DNA from: Zhengitettix transpicula
Lineage: Eukaryota > Arthropoda > Insecta > Orthoptera > Tetrigidae
DNA: 64,000 nt
NCBI GenBank assembly: GCA_037074705.1
Contig: CM073592.1
Location: 21,300,629 to 21,364,628, forward strand
Direction: 5' to 3'
Shown here piece after piece: positions 50,087 through 64,000 of this stretch (position 1 is its first letter; the number at the start of each line of letters is the position of its first letter). The notes under the pieces were generated by a model, which was not told the DNA's origin, ran no database searches, and saw nothing but the letters and a program-made list of their open reading frames with translations. The position numbers and the translations under genes were made by a program.

Positions 50087-50778
50087 CTAGCTGGGTGCCC
50101 AGCGTTGCATGGGTATTCATTCTTTACATTCACGACCAAATATAAAGATATACACATGTAACCAAAATGTTTCAAGAGTCTCGCTTGAAATAATTCGTCA
50201 TTTTTAGCACATTAAAAATCTATTAAATTATAATGATTATTAGGTATTGATTTTAGCGTCATTTTTGTCTCCTCCAGTACATAAAAAATTGGGCAAAATC
50301 GTTGGTACGTGCCATATTTATCCCATGTCAGTCATTTAAAAGTCAAGTTCCTTAAAAGAAAATTAGTTCCACTGATCGCATAATCTTTCGTATTGTTTTT
50401 ATTGCCATTTGATGGTGCCTTGCTGGATAAAATATTACTTTTTATTCATTCAAAATATTTCTGCTTTATTTCACTACGAAAAAAGAAATTATTTACTTTG
50501 TTGTGCAGTATCGGCTCGTAGTAACGTCTCTCTCGAGCGTGCTGTGACATCATAATTTCTTGACGCGGAATAATTTAACACAATATGATCACATTTTTTA
50601 ATTATAATTCTTTCCACCTTTATGCTATGGGTTTGTCACCCCCACAGTACCGGTTCTCGATTTTGGCAGAAAACGTATACCAATTTTTGTTGCATTCTGT
50701 CCACGCGATAAAATTTGTATAAAGAACAACGTAAATACATACATACATACAAATATACATCCTTTTTTATTATATAGA
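50087..50778 (-). mobile_element. Non-autonomous Helitron, copy 4 (intact ends)
   Basis: On the element strand it begins TCTATATAATAAAAAAGGAT after a host A. It ends with a terminal hairpin (CCCATGCAACGCTGGG), a short spacer and CTAG followed by host T, i.e. canonical Helitron termini with insertion between A and T. The length is 692 bp and no Rep/helicase frame is present. This copy defines the family ends. Confidence 0.85.
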
Positions 50779-51633
50779 TAGATTTTTCTATTTATGGAAT
50801 CTAGTATTTTTACAAAAGGTCAAGAACCGTCCCCAGTTATTTTCAGGCAACTTCCAGAAGGGGAAACACGCGACAACTGTCTTACAACATGGTAGACTTT
50901 CTCATTCATCAAGACATGTTAACGAGAATAATGAGTGCGACTACTGAAAATAACCAGGGGCTGGATTTACTACGAGGAAGAAGACCAGAGAAATAATTTT
51001 GTTGTTGCTCAAAGAGAATAGAGAATTAAGAATTGAGGATACAGTTTTGGTATCTCTGGGTTCTGGGGGGGGGGGGGGAAGCTTTTGAGCGGGAAATGTA
51101 TGGCTTTTTTTTAAAGAGCATTGGAATTAATATGCAGAAAGAATCTTTTATTATACACACTGAACAGAAATGAAGGGAAACTGCAGTCTTCATCGCCGTT
51201 TTATTTTAATATTCTGATGAAGTAATGAGAAAAAAAAAATCTTTAAGGTGTACAGAAGCTGCTACATTGTTCTCCAACCGTTGGGAAATAATGACTATTT
51301 CGCTACGCTGAAATGAACTGCTCTGCTGCTGATCTGTTAAAATCGGTTTCCGATTCCGACGAGAAAAACGAGAGGCAATAACCTCTGGTAAAATTCGGAC
51401 TAAATTTTTTGAAGATAGAATGGGAAGAACTTACACTAAAAATTGAATAAGGAAAAGGTTTTTTTTTCTTAAAAAAAGGTATACTTATTGTTTTTATTTA
51501 AGATAAAGTAACAATTTTTGGATTTTGTAAACAATTCAATTAACAATAGTCATATAAGACTTGTTTCACATGATAAAATTTTTAGAAAATTATTTATTTT
51601 CTGAAGGTTTCCTAAATTGGGCTCATGTGTTTT

Positions 51634-51672
51634 GTCTCATTAATGAGACTCCAAATTTGGGACGAAACGTCC
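51634..51672 (+). repeat. Three adjacent palindromes, Penelope-tail-like
   Basis: GTCTCATTAATGAGAC (51634-51649), CCAAATTTGG (51651-51660) and GGACGAAACGTCC (51660-51672) follow each other without gaps. The first two are perfect palindromes and the third is a 5-bp stem with an AAA loop. The order (AATGAGA, variable stem, GACGAAACGTC) mirrors the other PLE tail cores. Confidence 0.8.
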
Positions 51673-51974
51673 TGTTTCTATTTTTGTATACGTACTTTTC
51701 ACTGAAAATGTAATTATTGACAATACATTAAATAACAATTTACACTTATTTTTATTTTGTTATAATTCAATCTCGGATAAATTTTAAGACGAAATGGGTT
51801 TACAATCTTTGTTGAGCTCGCAACAATCAGAACAGCTTCTAACGACTCATTTGTTACGTTAAATGTTGACGAATTTTTACCACCACAATAACTGGGGTAA
51901 TACGATAAATACACTTGTGCAGTTATTTTTGTTTCGAGGGCTGTTTTAACATGTTCTCTCGCTTTTTGTTGCAG

Positions 51975-52060
51975 GGAGTATCTACAGGAGAGGTGCTCGA
52001 CGGTGGAGGAAGCTATACCGCGTCAATGGCCACATATTTCAGGCAAAACGCTTTAACCGG
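51975..52060 (+). CDS. aPKC: aPKC exon B: pseudosubstrate and start of C1
   Basis: The 86-base exon starts after TTGTTGCAG and ends before GTGAGT. It encodes the pseudosubstrate [19 protein letters not shown], in which Ala (in RRGARRWRK) replaces the phospho-acceptor. This segment occupies the catalytic cleft in the inactive kinase, and is also a membrane- and Par6-sensitive switch in the family. The histidine in NGHIF is the first zinc ligand of the C1 domain; exactly 12 residues separate it from the first cysteine, which lies in exon C. So the finger is split by the intron at an Arg-Arg junction. The junctions are phase 1 upstream (a split Arg codon) and phase 0 downstream. Confidence 0.97.
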
Positions 52061-52733
52061 GTGAGTTTTTCACATACTCCGTCTTATGAAACTGATTATT
52101 AATGCTGTTTGGTGACAAAGGTTTAAATAAAACCCAAAGTGATTCCGTGGTATTACATTGTTCTCGTTAGGTAATTACAATTTGTTCATGTATGTTGCTA
52201 TTATTACAATTAATATAATTTCAAAACACATTAATTAATGTTTTTCAACGACGATACATTTGAATGTCATAAGGCTATTCCTATTTTGAAGTGAATGTGT
52301 GCGGTGTATATATTATTATACAGACCTACTTGCGTATTTTAGTAACTCATTTCCTTAAATAATTAAATCGTAGATGAATTGAATTTTGTGTGATAAATCA
52401 GCAGCCGTAATATTCAATAACTATCCTTATACCCATTCTTAACCATTAGATTAAACAGTTCTCTATATTACATTGAGGTAAACGAGTCCCAATTTACCGT
52501 TACTTAATCAACTTTGTTTCCTGACGATAAAATAAGTAAATGAAAGTCACATTATTTTTTTTATTATTTTATCATGGACCAGCATCTTCATTGGATAATA
52601 CTTCGAACCAATGTATAATAACATTTGTGCAATAAATCCATTTAACTTTCATGAGGTTCTTGTCACTGATTAATTATTTTATAAATTTGCCACTCCGTAA
52701 ATTCTTATGTTACATAATCATTTATATTTTCAG

Positions 52734-52914
52734 CGTGCATTCTGTGCCTTTTGTCAAGACCGAATCTGGGGACTGGGTCGCCAAGGATTCAAATGCATAC
52801 AGTGTAAACTCCTGGTGCACAAGAAGTGCCACAAGCTGGTACAGAAACCATGCAGCAACGAACAAGTAGAGCCTATCATTAAGGAAGAGCACAATGGAGA
52901 AACTCCTACAATTA
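52734..52914 (+). CDS. aPKC: aPKC exon C: C1 zinc finger
   Basis: This 181-base exon sits between TATTTTCAG and GTAAGT. It carries the rest of the C1 domain with the spacing C-x2-C (CAFC), C-x2-C (CIQC), x4-H, x2-C (HKKC) and a final Cys (KPC). Atypical PKCs have one C1 copy that does not respond to diacylglycerol, in contrast to the paired C1 domains of conventional PKCs; one copy is what is present. After the finger comes an acidic hinge ([11 protein letters not shown]) that is poorly conserved between insects. An open frame continues into the intron past the donor, but it leaves the family sequence there. Confidence 0.96.
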
Positions 52915-53337
52915 GTAAGTTCATTTTTTCTCAGACACAAAGTTTTCTCAAATGCAGATTTCAATATGGACTGATACTGGTGTTATTAATTTTAGTTGTG
53001 ATCCTAATGATAAAAAAGTAATTATAATATAACAGTCTTACATATATAATTTGGATTTTTCCCACTTTCTTGTCTTCAGAGGGAAATAATTGATTTTTTT
53101 AAAAAAATTTGTATACATTAATTGTGTTTGATTTTTTTCCCCATCGTTTTATCATATCTACTTATTTTATGAAATCAGTAAATTCTTTTAGAAAGTTAAT
53201 TAAACATAATATAGTTGATTTATCATAGTTCAGACAAGAGAAAAATCATTGTTCAATTGAATCAGTTTTTTATGTAATATTTAAATTTTTTGTCATATGT
53301 TCTGTTTCTTCATTAAAGTATTAAAACTTGTTTTTAG

Positions 53338-53436
53338 GCACACCAACTTCAGAATTATTACCAGACCTTAAAGAGTTTCCTGAACCACCTTTGGATATTA
53401 CATCTGACTCTGTACCTGTCGAAGATCCAAACAAGA
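53338..53436 (+). CDS. aPKC: aPKC exon D: hinge
   Basis: This 99-base exon runs from TTTTTAG to GTAAGT, with 5' and 3' phases of 1. It codes for a Pro/Asp/Glu-rich hinge (LLPDLKEFPEPPLDI, then SVPVEDPNK) linking C1 to the kinase domain. This is the most variable part of insect aPKC proteins, so it is supported mainly by the splice sites and by frame continuity into exon E rather than by recognisable homology. Because its length is a multiple of three and its phases are symmetric, the exon could be skipped without a frameshift. Confidence 0.85.
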
Positions 53437-53881
53437 GTAAGTCTTAAATGTGTGATGTATCAAAATGGGTGAATCTGTTACTATCCAACCGATGAGTAAC
53501 ACCGAGTTTTAAATTAATTTTCCTCAATTTATGCATTGAATACATTCTGATGGAATCACAATTTGTTCATTTTTGTTTTATTAAAATTCTATATATTAAT
53601 TATCTATAAATTAATTTATAGCCTTGTATTATTAGCATATTAAATAGCAATGAAATTTTTTAACTTTGAGTAAATAATAGCATCCACTCTTAATTTGACG
53701 TTTAATAGAAATTGAAGTACACTTACAAATAAAATAAAAACTATTTGCAGATATTTTCATTATAATTTTTAAGTTGTTATTAATTCTCTTTCATACTTTT
53801 TCAAAATAATTTATAACCTATCGTTAAAGTTATTGATTTAATAGTTGCAAATTTTATTATGTATTTCTTTTCTACTTGCAG

Positions 53882-54054
53882 ATGAGGAATCTCTGGAACC
53901 TGGTTCTCAACGTCAGTATTCACTCATAGATTTTGAACTGATCCGAGTTATAGGACGTGGCAGCTATGCTAAGGTTCTAATGGTGGAACTGAAGAAAACT
54001 CGTCGAATATATGCAATGAAAGTTATCAAGAAGGCGCTTGTTACTGATGATGAA
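53882..54054 (+). CDS. aPKC: aPKC exon E: kinase N-lobe with glycine loop and ATP-anchoring Lys
   Basis: The 173-base exon lies between CTACTTGCAG and GTAATT. It begins with the linker [13 protein letters not shown], then the kinase start DFELIRVI, the glycine-rich loop GRGSYAKV and the ATP-anchoring lysine in YAMKVIKK. It ends in TDDE at a phase 0 boundary, exactly where exon F resumes with DIDW. The donor GTAATT is weaker than its neighbours, and reading through it reaches a stop within eight codons. Confidence 0.97.
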
Positions 54055-55584
54055 GTAATTATTTTTAAAACTTTCTAGGTTACACTAAAAATTTTGTCAT
54101 ACATACCTCAACTATTTTTTTCAGTTATAATGTATAAGAATATTTTGGTGAAATACTAAAATTAAATTTAAATAAAGTAAATGTTTGATTAACAAATGCT
54201 TTAAACAATATATTTATATTTGGCTGTATTGAAGAATCAAAATTTAGATATAAAGAATTGTGCAATCTACTAAGGAAATTGGCAACAGAATTACTAAGAA
54301 AAAATTAATTAAACTAGAAATAAAATACATTATTTAAAAAAAACATTTGGAAAGCTGCAACTAATTTACAGTTGGAAATTGATCTACAACCTGTTGATGC
54401 AGCTAGAATAGAAGTAGTTCACGCGTTGAAACAAAAAAGAAATTATTTCACGCACTAAATTCACTATTCCAGAGTTAATAGAAAGGAAGTGTAGATATAA
54501 TTAATATACCAAGATTAGATATGAAATAATGCCAATCAAGTTATGTTCTATTTAATTTCACCAAATGAAATAATATAATGCATTATAAAATATTTTCCAT
54601 ACAAAATCAGATTTCTAAAAATATATCGAAACATATTATTGTTATCAGTTGTATATTTATCTATCATTATTAGATTCTGAATTTTTCTCAGACATCTTGA
54701 AATATAAAGTACTGCTCAGTCTGGTTCCCCCAATTATATTCTAAATTATTTTAGTGTTAAAATTTCACTGCAACAATTTGCTTATCTAATATAATCTAAA
54801 AAATCTTAAACCATATATTCCCATTTTTGTTAATATTTATATTATATAGTTAGCAGAACTTAATGCTAAATAAAATTGAAATATGAGACGTCTGTGGTAG
54901 AAGTGTAAAAGTAAATAAATAAATAGCCAATTAACAAAATGAAGTGATTAAATAAATACCACACAATATTTCTCCAATCTTTGTTGCTCTTCTCAGGTGA
55001 TTAAAAACAAATGAGCTGTGAGAACAACACAAACCAACTGACTAACTCAAAATCTGATATCTAATTTTTTTTAGATTACATAGCCATATCTTTTGTGTTT
55101 CTCACCGAGTTTGTCATTCTCACAGCTGTTGTTTTTTAGCATTACTTCATTTTGTCTATTATTTGGCCATTTATTTATCTAATTAATGCTTATTAAGTAT
55201 AAGGGTTATCACCTGATTACCCAGTTTCAATTGAAGGTTCTGCAGAATGGCATTGTTTAAAATAACACTCACCTATCATCATTGAATATTAAATTTGAAT
55301 TATACTACATTTGATTCAAATGTTTCATTTCAGATTTTCCTAGAGTTTTATTTCTTTGTCATGTTAATATTTTAATATGTTTCTACGACGCTGTCAAACA
55401 TTCATTGCTATAGATTGAGTCAAATTACTTAGAAGTATGAAGACTTTACATAAAGGAGCTGTGAATAATTTTAATTAATTTTACTGTATAATAGAAGTAA
55501 TTTTTCACTTTAATTCTTAATCAGTGTTTTTATTTTTGTTAGAATACGCTGATGTCTTAGTTTATTTTTTGTTACAATTTGTAG
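54055..55584. other. aPKC intron E-F
   Basis: A GT-AG intron of 1530 bases. It is anonymous and AT-rich apart from the inverted PLE-like pair at 54912-55185. Confidence 0.85.
54912..55185. mobile_element. Diverged Penelope-like inverted pair inside aPKC intron E-F
   Basis: The left part (AATAAATACCACACAATATT, then CTCAGGTGATTAAAAACAAA, AGCTGTGAGAAC) is echoed in reverse complement by the right part (CTCACAGCTGTTGTTTTTTA, CATTTTGTCTATTATTTGGC). It is related to P1 by the ACCACACAA...TTTCT block, but the core is degraded. Confidence 0.6.
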
Positions 55585-55819
55585 GATATAGATTGGGTGC
55601 AGACTGAGAAGCATGTGTTTGAGACAGCATCAAACCATCCTTTCCTGGTGGGATTACACTCGTGTTTCCAGACACCAAGCCGCCTTTTCTTCGTCATTGA
55701 GTTTGTTCGTGGTGGTGACCTCATGTTCCACATGCAAAGGCAGCGTCGTCTGCCCGAAGAGCATGCACGTTTCTATGCAGCTGAAATAAGTTTGGCCCTC
55801 AACTTCCTTCATGACAAAG
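55585..55819 (+). CDS. aPKC: aPKC exon F: alpha-C helix to alpha-E
   Basis: This is the longest exon, 235 bases, between TTTGTAG and GTATAG. It contains the alpha-C glutamate in QTEKHVFE (the salt-bridge partner of the exon E lysine), the hinge [17 protein letters not shown] that binds adenine and leads to the substrate-binding lobe, and the helix [20 protein letters not shown]. It ends in HDK plus the first base of a Gly codon completed by exon G. The residues match what I recall of Drosophila aPKC almost without change. Confidence 0.97.
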
Positions 55820-59524
<3,705 letters not shown>

Positions 59525-59643
59525 TGTTGATTGGTGGGCTCTTGGAGTTTTGTTATATGAAATGCTTGCTGGCAGGAGTCCATTTGATATTGCTGGTGCC
59601 TCAGAAAATCCAGATCAGAATACAGAGGATTACCTTTTCCAAG
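59525..59643 (+). CDS. aPKC: aPKC exon H: alpha-F region
   Basis: The 119-base exon between TTTACAG and GTATTC encodes [20 protein letters not shown], the conserved alpha-F block whose Asp anchors the regulatory spine, followed by the aPKC-specific insert around [15 protein letters not shown]. It enters in phase 2 and leaves in phase 1. Confidence 0.97.
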
Positions 59644-61609
59644 GTATTCCTCATGTGATATATTTTTTTAATATTATTGTTAATGTTAATTTAATTACCT
59701 TTTTGTAACAATTCAGCTTTGTAGTGCCACATTAATGTTTGAAATAATTTGTGGCACTGCAATTACAATGACACATCTGTATTCCATTTAACATTGCATA
59801 ATATCAGGCACAGAAAAATATTACAAATAAGACAGAACAAATTTGATTATAATTATAATATTCAATAAACTTGAATTCAATTAATTACTTGATAGGTTTG
59901 TATTTAAATTAGGATAAACTTATTTTAAATAATATTATGGTATTTACAAAAAAAATATTTACAGGGTAATAGAAATAAAATTGTAGGGTAACATACTTTA
60001 AGTACTATTTATTATTATTTAACAAACAACAGCGTCTTTCTAGGGTCTAAGGAATGTAACCTAATAGTAATAATATAGAATATAGCTTTTCTGTCTGCAG
60101 AACAGCTCTCGCCTGAAACGTAATTTACTTGCACTCATGATTTTGACACCTGAATTTATCTTGGTTTCAATTAAATCAATTACAAAAGTTATTACAATTC
60201 TCAAAATAGACGACCAAGGGAAAGTTAATAGAGAGCAATGATACTATCTACATAATTGTAACATAAGTCTGCTTGCTGTAATGTTTATGCCAGCATTACA
60301 AACTAAATTGTTTTGCAAATCAGAAACAGTCATTGAAATTGTATGATTTCATAAATTATGGAATGGTGAATATATTAATTCTGAATAGCATGAATAATAT
60401 TCTTTTGTTTAAAAATCAAGTTTCCCTTTCAATGCCTTATTCTGCAGTTTTGAAATTTAAATTGAGGGTTCAATTTGTAGTTATTGTCTTCAATCAGTTA
60501 TATTACAGTCACATAGTGCATTCATTGTCTTTCATTTGTATATATTCCAATCCAGAAGACTACCTTAATTTTTTTTTATCTTAATGACCCATAGTAAGAT
60601 TGAAAAATGTGAATGTAACTATTTGACAGGCTTATCACATAGATTCTGGTTGTCTCACTATGAAGAATTATCTTGGATAGTATAAATTACATGAAAACAT
60701 TTATTCTTTTGTAATTGTGTTTTCATGTAAGCATTGGTGGTACTTACATTGAGTGTACATTGTCTTGAAAATTGACAACATTTGCTCATTATGCTCAAAT
60801 CAATGACTTAACATTTTTTTCTTTTTACACCCTTCATGAATTATAAATTCTCTGGTCATCATTAAGAATTTCAAAGAGATGCCAACCCTTTCTTATTGAA
60901 CAAAATATTTCCTTTATTGACATCTGTATTACAGAACATTCTTTTGTTTTTATGTTCAATATAATTGTCAATAAAGATTGTAGTATTGATTGTATTTGCA
61001 ACTGAAAGTAATTGTATTTGGTGTATTTGATAGATTCTTTGAAGATAATATTTATGATATATGGGTCAATAATTATCACTAATATCTGGAAGGAGAAAAC
61101 CACTAATTTGGTCACATAAGTAGGTTGCACATAATTGCTCACAGGTAATCATTATTATAAAACCTCTGACAATAAAGTATACAATAAGTTTGTTTTCATA
61201 TATTCCTTTAATATGATTTTTAATTTAAGGAAATAATGATGTGGACAGGAAAGTGGGAAAGTATAAATGATTTATCTGAAATTACGAGTTCTATCTCTCT
61301 CTTTCCTGTCCATATAATTTATTTTGACAATATCACAGAATACGTAGTTGCTTTAAATTTAAGAAATGTTTATATAAATTTGAATTGTATGCATAATGTT
61401 GATATATGATATTGTGTTCTTAGCTATGTTGTTCAGTGAGAATTTTATATAGTTATATAATTGTATATTTCTTAAAACCATTAAAAATATTTTAGCATAA
61501 TATTGTTTCTGATAAATTTGTAATTTCATATAATGGCATATCCTATTTCCTCAACCCCAGACTACTGTAATTAATAATATATCTAAATCTTTTATAATTT
61601 ATTTTACAG
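59644..61609. other. aPKC intron H-I
   Basis: A GT-AG intron of 1966 bases. A possible Penelope-type tail core (CTGCAGAACAGCTCTCGCC, then TGAAACGTAATTTACTTGC) lies at about 60097-60133. Frames at 60333-60584 and 60834-61142 have no motif. Confidence 0.8.
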
Positions 61610-61779
61610 TGATATTGGAGAAGACTATTCGAATTCCTCGCTCGCTGTCCGTAAAGGCTGCTTCTGTGCTCAAAGGATTCCTTAACAAGAATCCTGCTGA
61701 TAGGTTAGGCTGCCACAGAGAAACTGGTTTTCTGGATATTGCCAATCATCCATTCTTCAAGAGTATAGATTGGGAAATG
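61610..61779 (+). CDS. aPKC: aPKC exon I: end of kinase C-lobe
   Basis: This 170-base exon, between ATTTTACAG and GTAAGT, contains [18 protein letters not shown], the helix [12 protein letters not shown], the C-lobe arginine in DRLGC and the closing HPFF motif before SIDWEM. It is uninterrupted and close to insect orthologues. Confidence 0.97.
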
Positions 61780-63415
61780 GTAAGTTAAATTGTATGCTTT
61801 CACCTTTTGAGAAACTACTTTTTACGCATATTTGTATTTAAAAAAGCACTGAAACAGATTTTTAAATGGATTTCTTTTGTGAGTTGTTTCAACAAGAAAA
61901 TAAACACATGAACCTAAATTAACTAAATATACATTTTTACATAAATTCAGATGAAAATCCATTTTCTGATGTACAATGATTTTTTACAGTTTCCAAAGTT
62001 TATTAACAGTTTACTGTTATTTCAAAACAACCCCCATCAAAGTATTTTGGAAATAACAGAAACAAAAAAATTTCAAGTTAGGTTTTAAATTATATGAATG
62101 AAAACACTTGAAAATTGAATTATCCTATGTATTAATTAACAATGATTATCAATTTGCTGTTTCTTAAGGGAATATTCATAAAATGTATCTATAATTGACT
62201 TGCTCTCTTCTCATTTTCCGATAAGTGTTACATATGTCACTATATGTTAGACTGTGTACAATTTATAATAGAATTAATGTTCATTTATGTGTTACACTAA
62301 TTCCTGTTTCAATCTTACCTATTACTTCAAAGACGTTTCTATCACTCAACAAAATCAGTTTTGTAGTCAAACAATGATTTTAATACGTCATTCTTGGATT
62401 GATTTTACAGATTTTATAAAGTAAATAATTCTGATGGCATTTTGAAATTAACAGAATTTAGAAATCCCCTGTATGCAAATTAGGCACATTTTATTACAAT
62501 TCAATTTGTGAAGCATCTATATAATATGTGATAAATCAAGTGCCAGATGAATATGAAACATTTTCTTTTCTTTTGAAAGTTGTGAAACAATTTTTTGTGT
62601 CAAATTTTTAGTCTTACAATTTCATGTCTTCAAATGTTAGGAGTAATCTCAGGTTCATTCTTCAGTAGCACCTCCTGTTTCAGTCTTCTGTTTATGTAAA
62701 ATTTTACTATCAAAAACTTGACTAATGATACTGCATGAAATTTCTAGTTTATCATACCTAATATTATTTAAATTCAAGTTCAATGTCATGTATGACTTAC
62801 TATGCAAGTAATATCAAGTCATGATAATCTCTAAATTGGAATTAAAAATTGGAACTTTATCTCACTTGTATTAAATAAAACTTAGTGGAAAAAGAAACAA
62901 GATGTGTTATTGAAAGTAAACTACAGAGTAAAGAAGGAAAGAGAATCAGCTACTCAAGTATAAAATATTCTGTTGTTCATGGTTGGGAATAAATTGAAAC
63001 TGCTTTAGCAAGTCATCTGTCAGTGATTGGAATTAATTTTTGATGTCTTATGAGTTTCAGTTTATTTAAAAGTATAGATATCTTCGATATTAATATGTAT
63101 ATTCTTTCTACTTTATGTATTTTTTAAATAACATATTGCCCTCCATTTTATATTTTTCAGATCTTAATATTTTATCAAATTATGTTTGTCTTGATATAAA
63201 TATTTTTTATGAATTGAACAATCTATATTCCCAGGCAAGTTGTTCTTCCACCAAATTGAATTAATCTGACATTCTACAATTTTACATACTTTAATTACAT
63301 TCACTCTTCATATTTTCATATAGTTCCTCTTGTCTCCAATTTCATACTTATTAGTTTGATTCCTCAGAACCAGGAACATAAAAAAAAACAAGAGTGTATT
63401 GTCTGTTTCTTACAG
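61780..63415. other. aPKC intron I-J
   Basis: A GT-AG intron of 1636 bases, AT-rich, with no recognised element. Confidence 0.85.
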
Positions 63416-63531
63416 CTCAACCAGAAACAAATCCCTCCCCCTTTCCGCCCCTCTCTCGAGTCAGAGTTGGACCTGGATAATTTTGATCCCCAGTTCACTC
63501 TGGAGCCGGTCCAGTTGACCCCGGATGATCC
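63416..63531 (+). CDS. aPKC: aPKC exon J: AGC tail with turn motif
   Basis: A 116-base exon from TTCTTACAG to GTAAGT encodes the start of the AGC C-terminal tail: IPPPFRP, then LDNFDPQFT and VQLTPDDP. The Thr of LTPDD is the turn-motif phosphosite of the family. The last codon is split CC|, so the next exon should start with one base completing Pro and continue to the FEGFEY-type hydrophobic motif, in which Glu replaces the phospho-acceptor. I do not see that motif in 63532-64000, so it must lie further 3'. Confidence 0.96.
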
Positions 63532-64000
63532 GTAAGTTTACATAATCCTGGAAGAACACCTGGGGATATGGCACTTCTCAGCACACCTGTTATAAATACT
63601 TTCAAAATCGATGTTGTTTTTTATTCTAAGCGTCAACGGTTGGTGAATGGAAATGTACTTTGTATATATAAATGTTTTGATTAAGGTGTATTATGCCCAT
63701 AACAGCAACAAATAATTAAATATTACATCTGATACACCATTATAGTGCCTTGAATTTGAGAAAAACTTATTTCAAAAGTAGTAGGTTCATAATATTAGTC
63801 TATTCATGATTTGGTATCATACTTTCAGTATCAAAATATAGGTAATTAGTGAAGAAAAACAAAGACGAAAGGGAAACATGTTAGTGTGTTTCAAGAACGA
63901 TTTAATTATTTTTTGAAAAACAAAAAATATTAAATTAAAAGCAGATTGTTTCAAAATATTTTGAACATTTCCTCTCATGTTTTAATTCTGAGAAAGGGGT
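63532..64000. other. Start of aPKC intron after exon J
   Basis: Begins GTAAGT. No acceptor followed by the expected C-terminal motif (acidic FEGFEY region) is visible, so the intron continues past the window. Confidence 0.8.

Larger units (their letters stand above)
41449..51974 (+). other. aPKC intron A-B (10.5 kb), repeat-rich
   Basis: This GT-AG intron separates the linker exon from the pseudosubstrate exon. It carries Penelope-like tails, a full-length family S retroposon and a Helitron, all listed separately. The unannotated parts (about 41449-44140, 44511-45572, 46680-49064, 50779-51630) contain AT-rich sequence, an AG-rich run near 41717 and a GT microsatellite at 48656-48673. I recognise no exon or RNA gene there. 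Open frames in this intron, including the longest one (minus strand, 46818-47297), match no family I know. Confidence 0.85.
52061..53881. other. aPKC introns between exons B-C, C-D and D-E
   Basis: Three short GT-AG introns of 673, 423 and 445 bases, AT-rich, with normal polypyrimidine tracts before the acceptors. I see no repeats or extra exons in them. Confidence 0.85.

Noticed and set aside
51061..51078. G run as a possible G-quadruplex
   Set aside because: It is a simple homopolymer like many others here (for example 38698 and 23708), without four separated G tracts or any associated feature.

Overview
This window looks like nuclear DNA from an insect: AT-rich, intron-rich, and full of decayed transposable elements. 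The only gene I can support with confidence is the atypical protein kinase C gene (aPKC, the PKC iota/zeta family), on the + strand. Ten consecutive coding exons lie between 41398 and 63531. All their phases agree, and they join into about 470 residues that read like insect aPKC. The sequence starts in the linker after the PB1 domain, then runs through pseudosubstrate, C1 zinc finger and kinase domain to the turn motif. The PB1 exons must lie 5' of the window and the last exon 3' of it. The large introns, the Penelope-like elements and a DUF4817-type transposase remnant would fit a large-genome hemimetabolous (polyneopteran-like) insect, but that placement is inference.

Positions 1-41397 hold no recognisable conserved coding exon and are probably the interior of one very long 5' intron of aPKC. 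This stretch contains: non-autonomous Helitron copies (1-681, 20146-20884, 40085-40966); copies of a 5'-truncating retroposon with an A-rich 3' end, here called family S (2037, 15655, 29712, 34418, 40651); two LINE-like 3' ends (8318, 33225); a SINE-like unit (4770); and many 3' tails of Penelope-like retroelements (PLEs), one still attached to a decayed GIY-YIG endonuclease at 37921-38290. Three GC/CpG-rich patches (about 15830-16070, 30430-30860, 35120-35450) stand out from the AT-rich background and are candidate internal promoters or first exons. The first contains a short ORF in a good start context, followed by a phase-compatible but weak donor. That could make an aPKC form lacking PB1.

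From 41449 to 51974, the 10.5 kb intron between the first two exons is again repeat-rich. It holds a full-length family S copy with a target-site duplication (45573-46098), two strong PLE hairpins (46381-46645, 49437-49715), a second PLE inverted pair (49821-50066) and a well-bounded Helitron (50087-50778). From 51975 to the end the introns are shorter (0.4-2.5 kb). They are mostly anonymous, apart from a PLE-like inverted pair at 54912-55185 and the decayed transposase at 55974-56760.

I see no tRNA, rRNA, CRISPR array or operon-like cluster. No clearly novel multi-gene system is visible. The most interesting signals are the repeated CTGANGA...GAAAC motif of the PLE tails, which resembles a hammerhead-ribozyme core, the triple hairpin at 51634-51672, the nested insertion at 40651, and the possible internal aPKC promoter.
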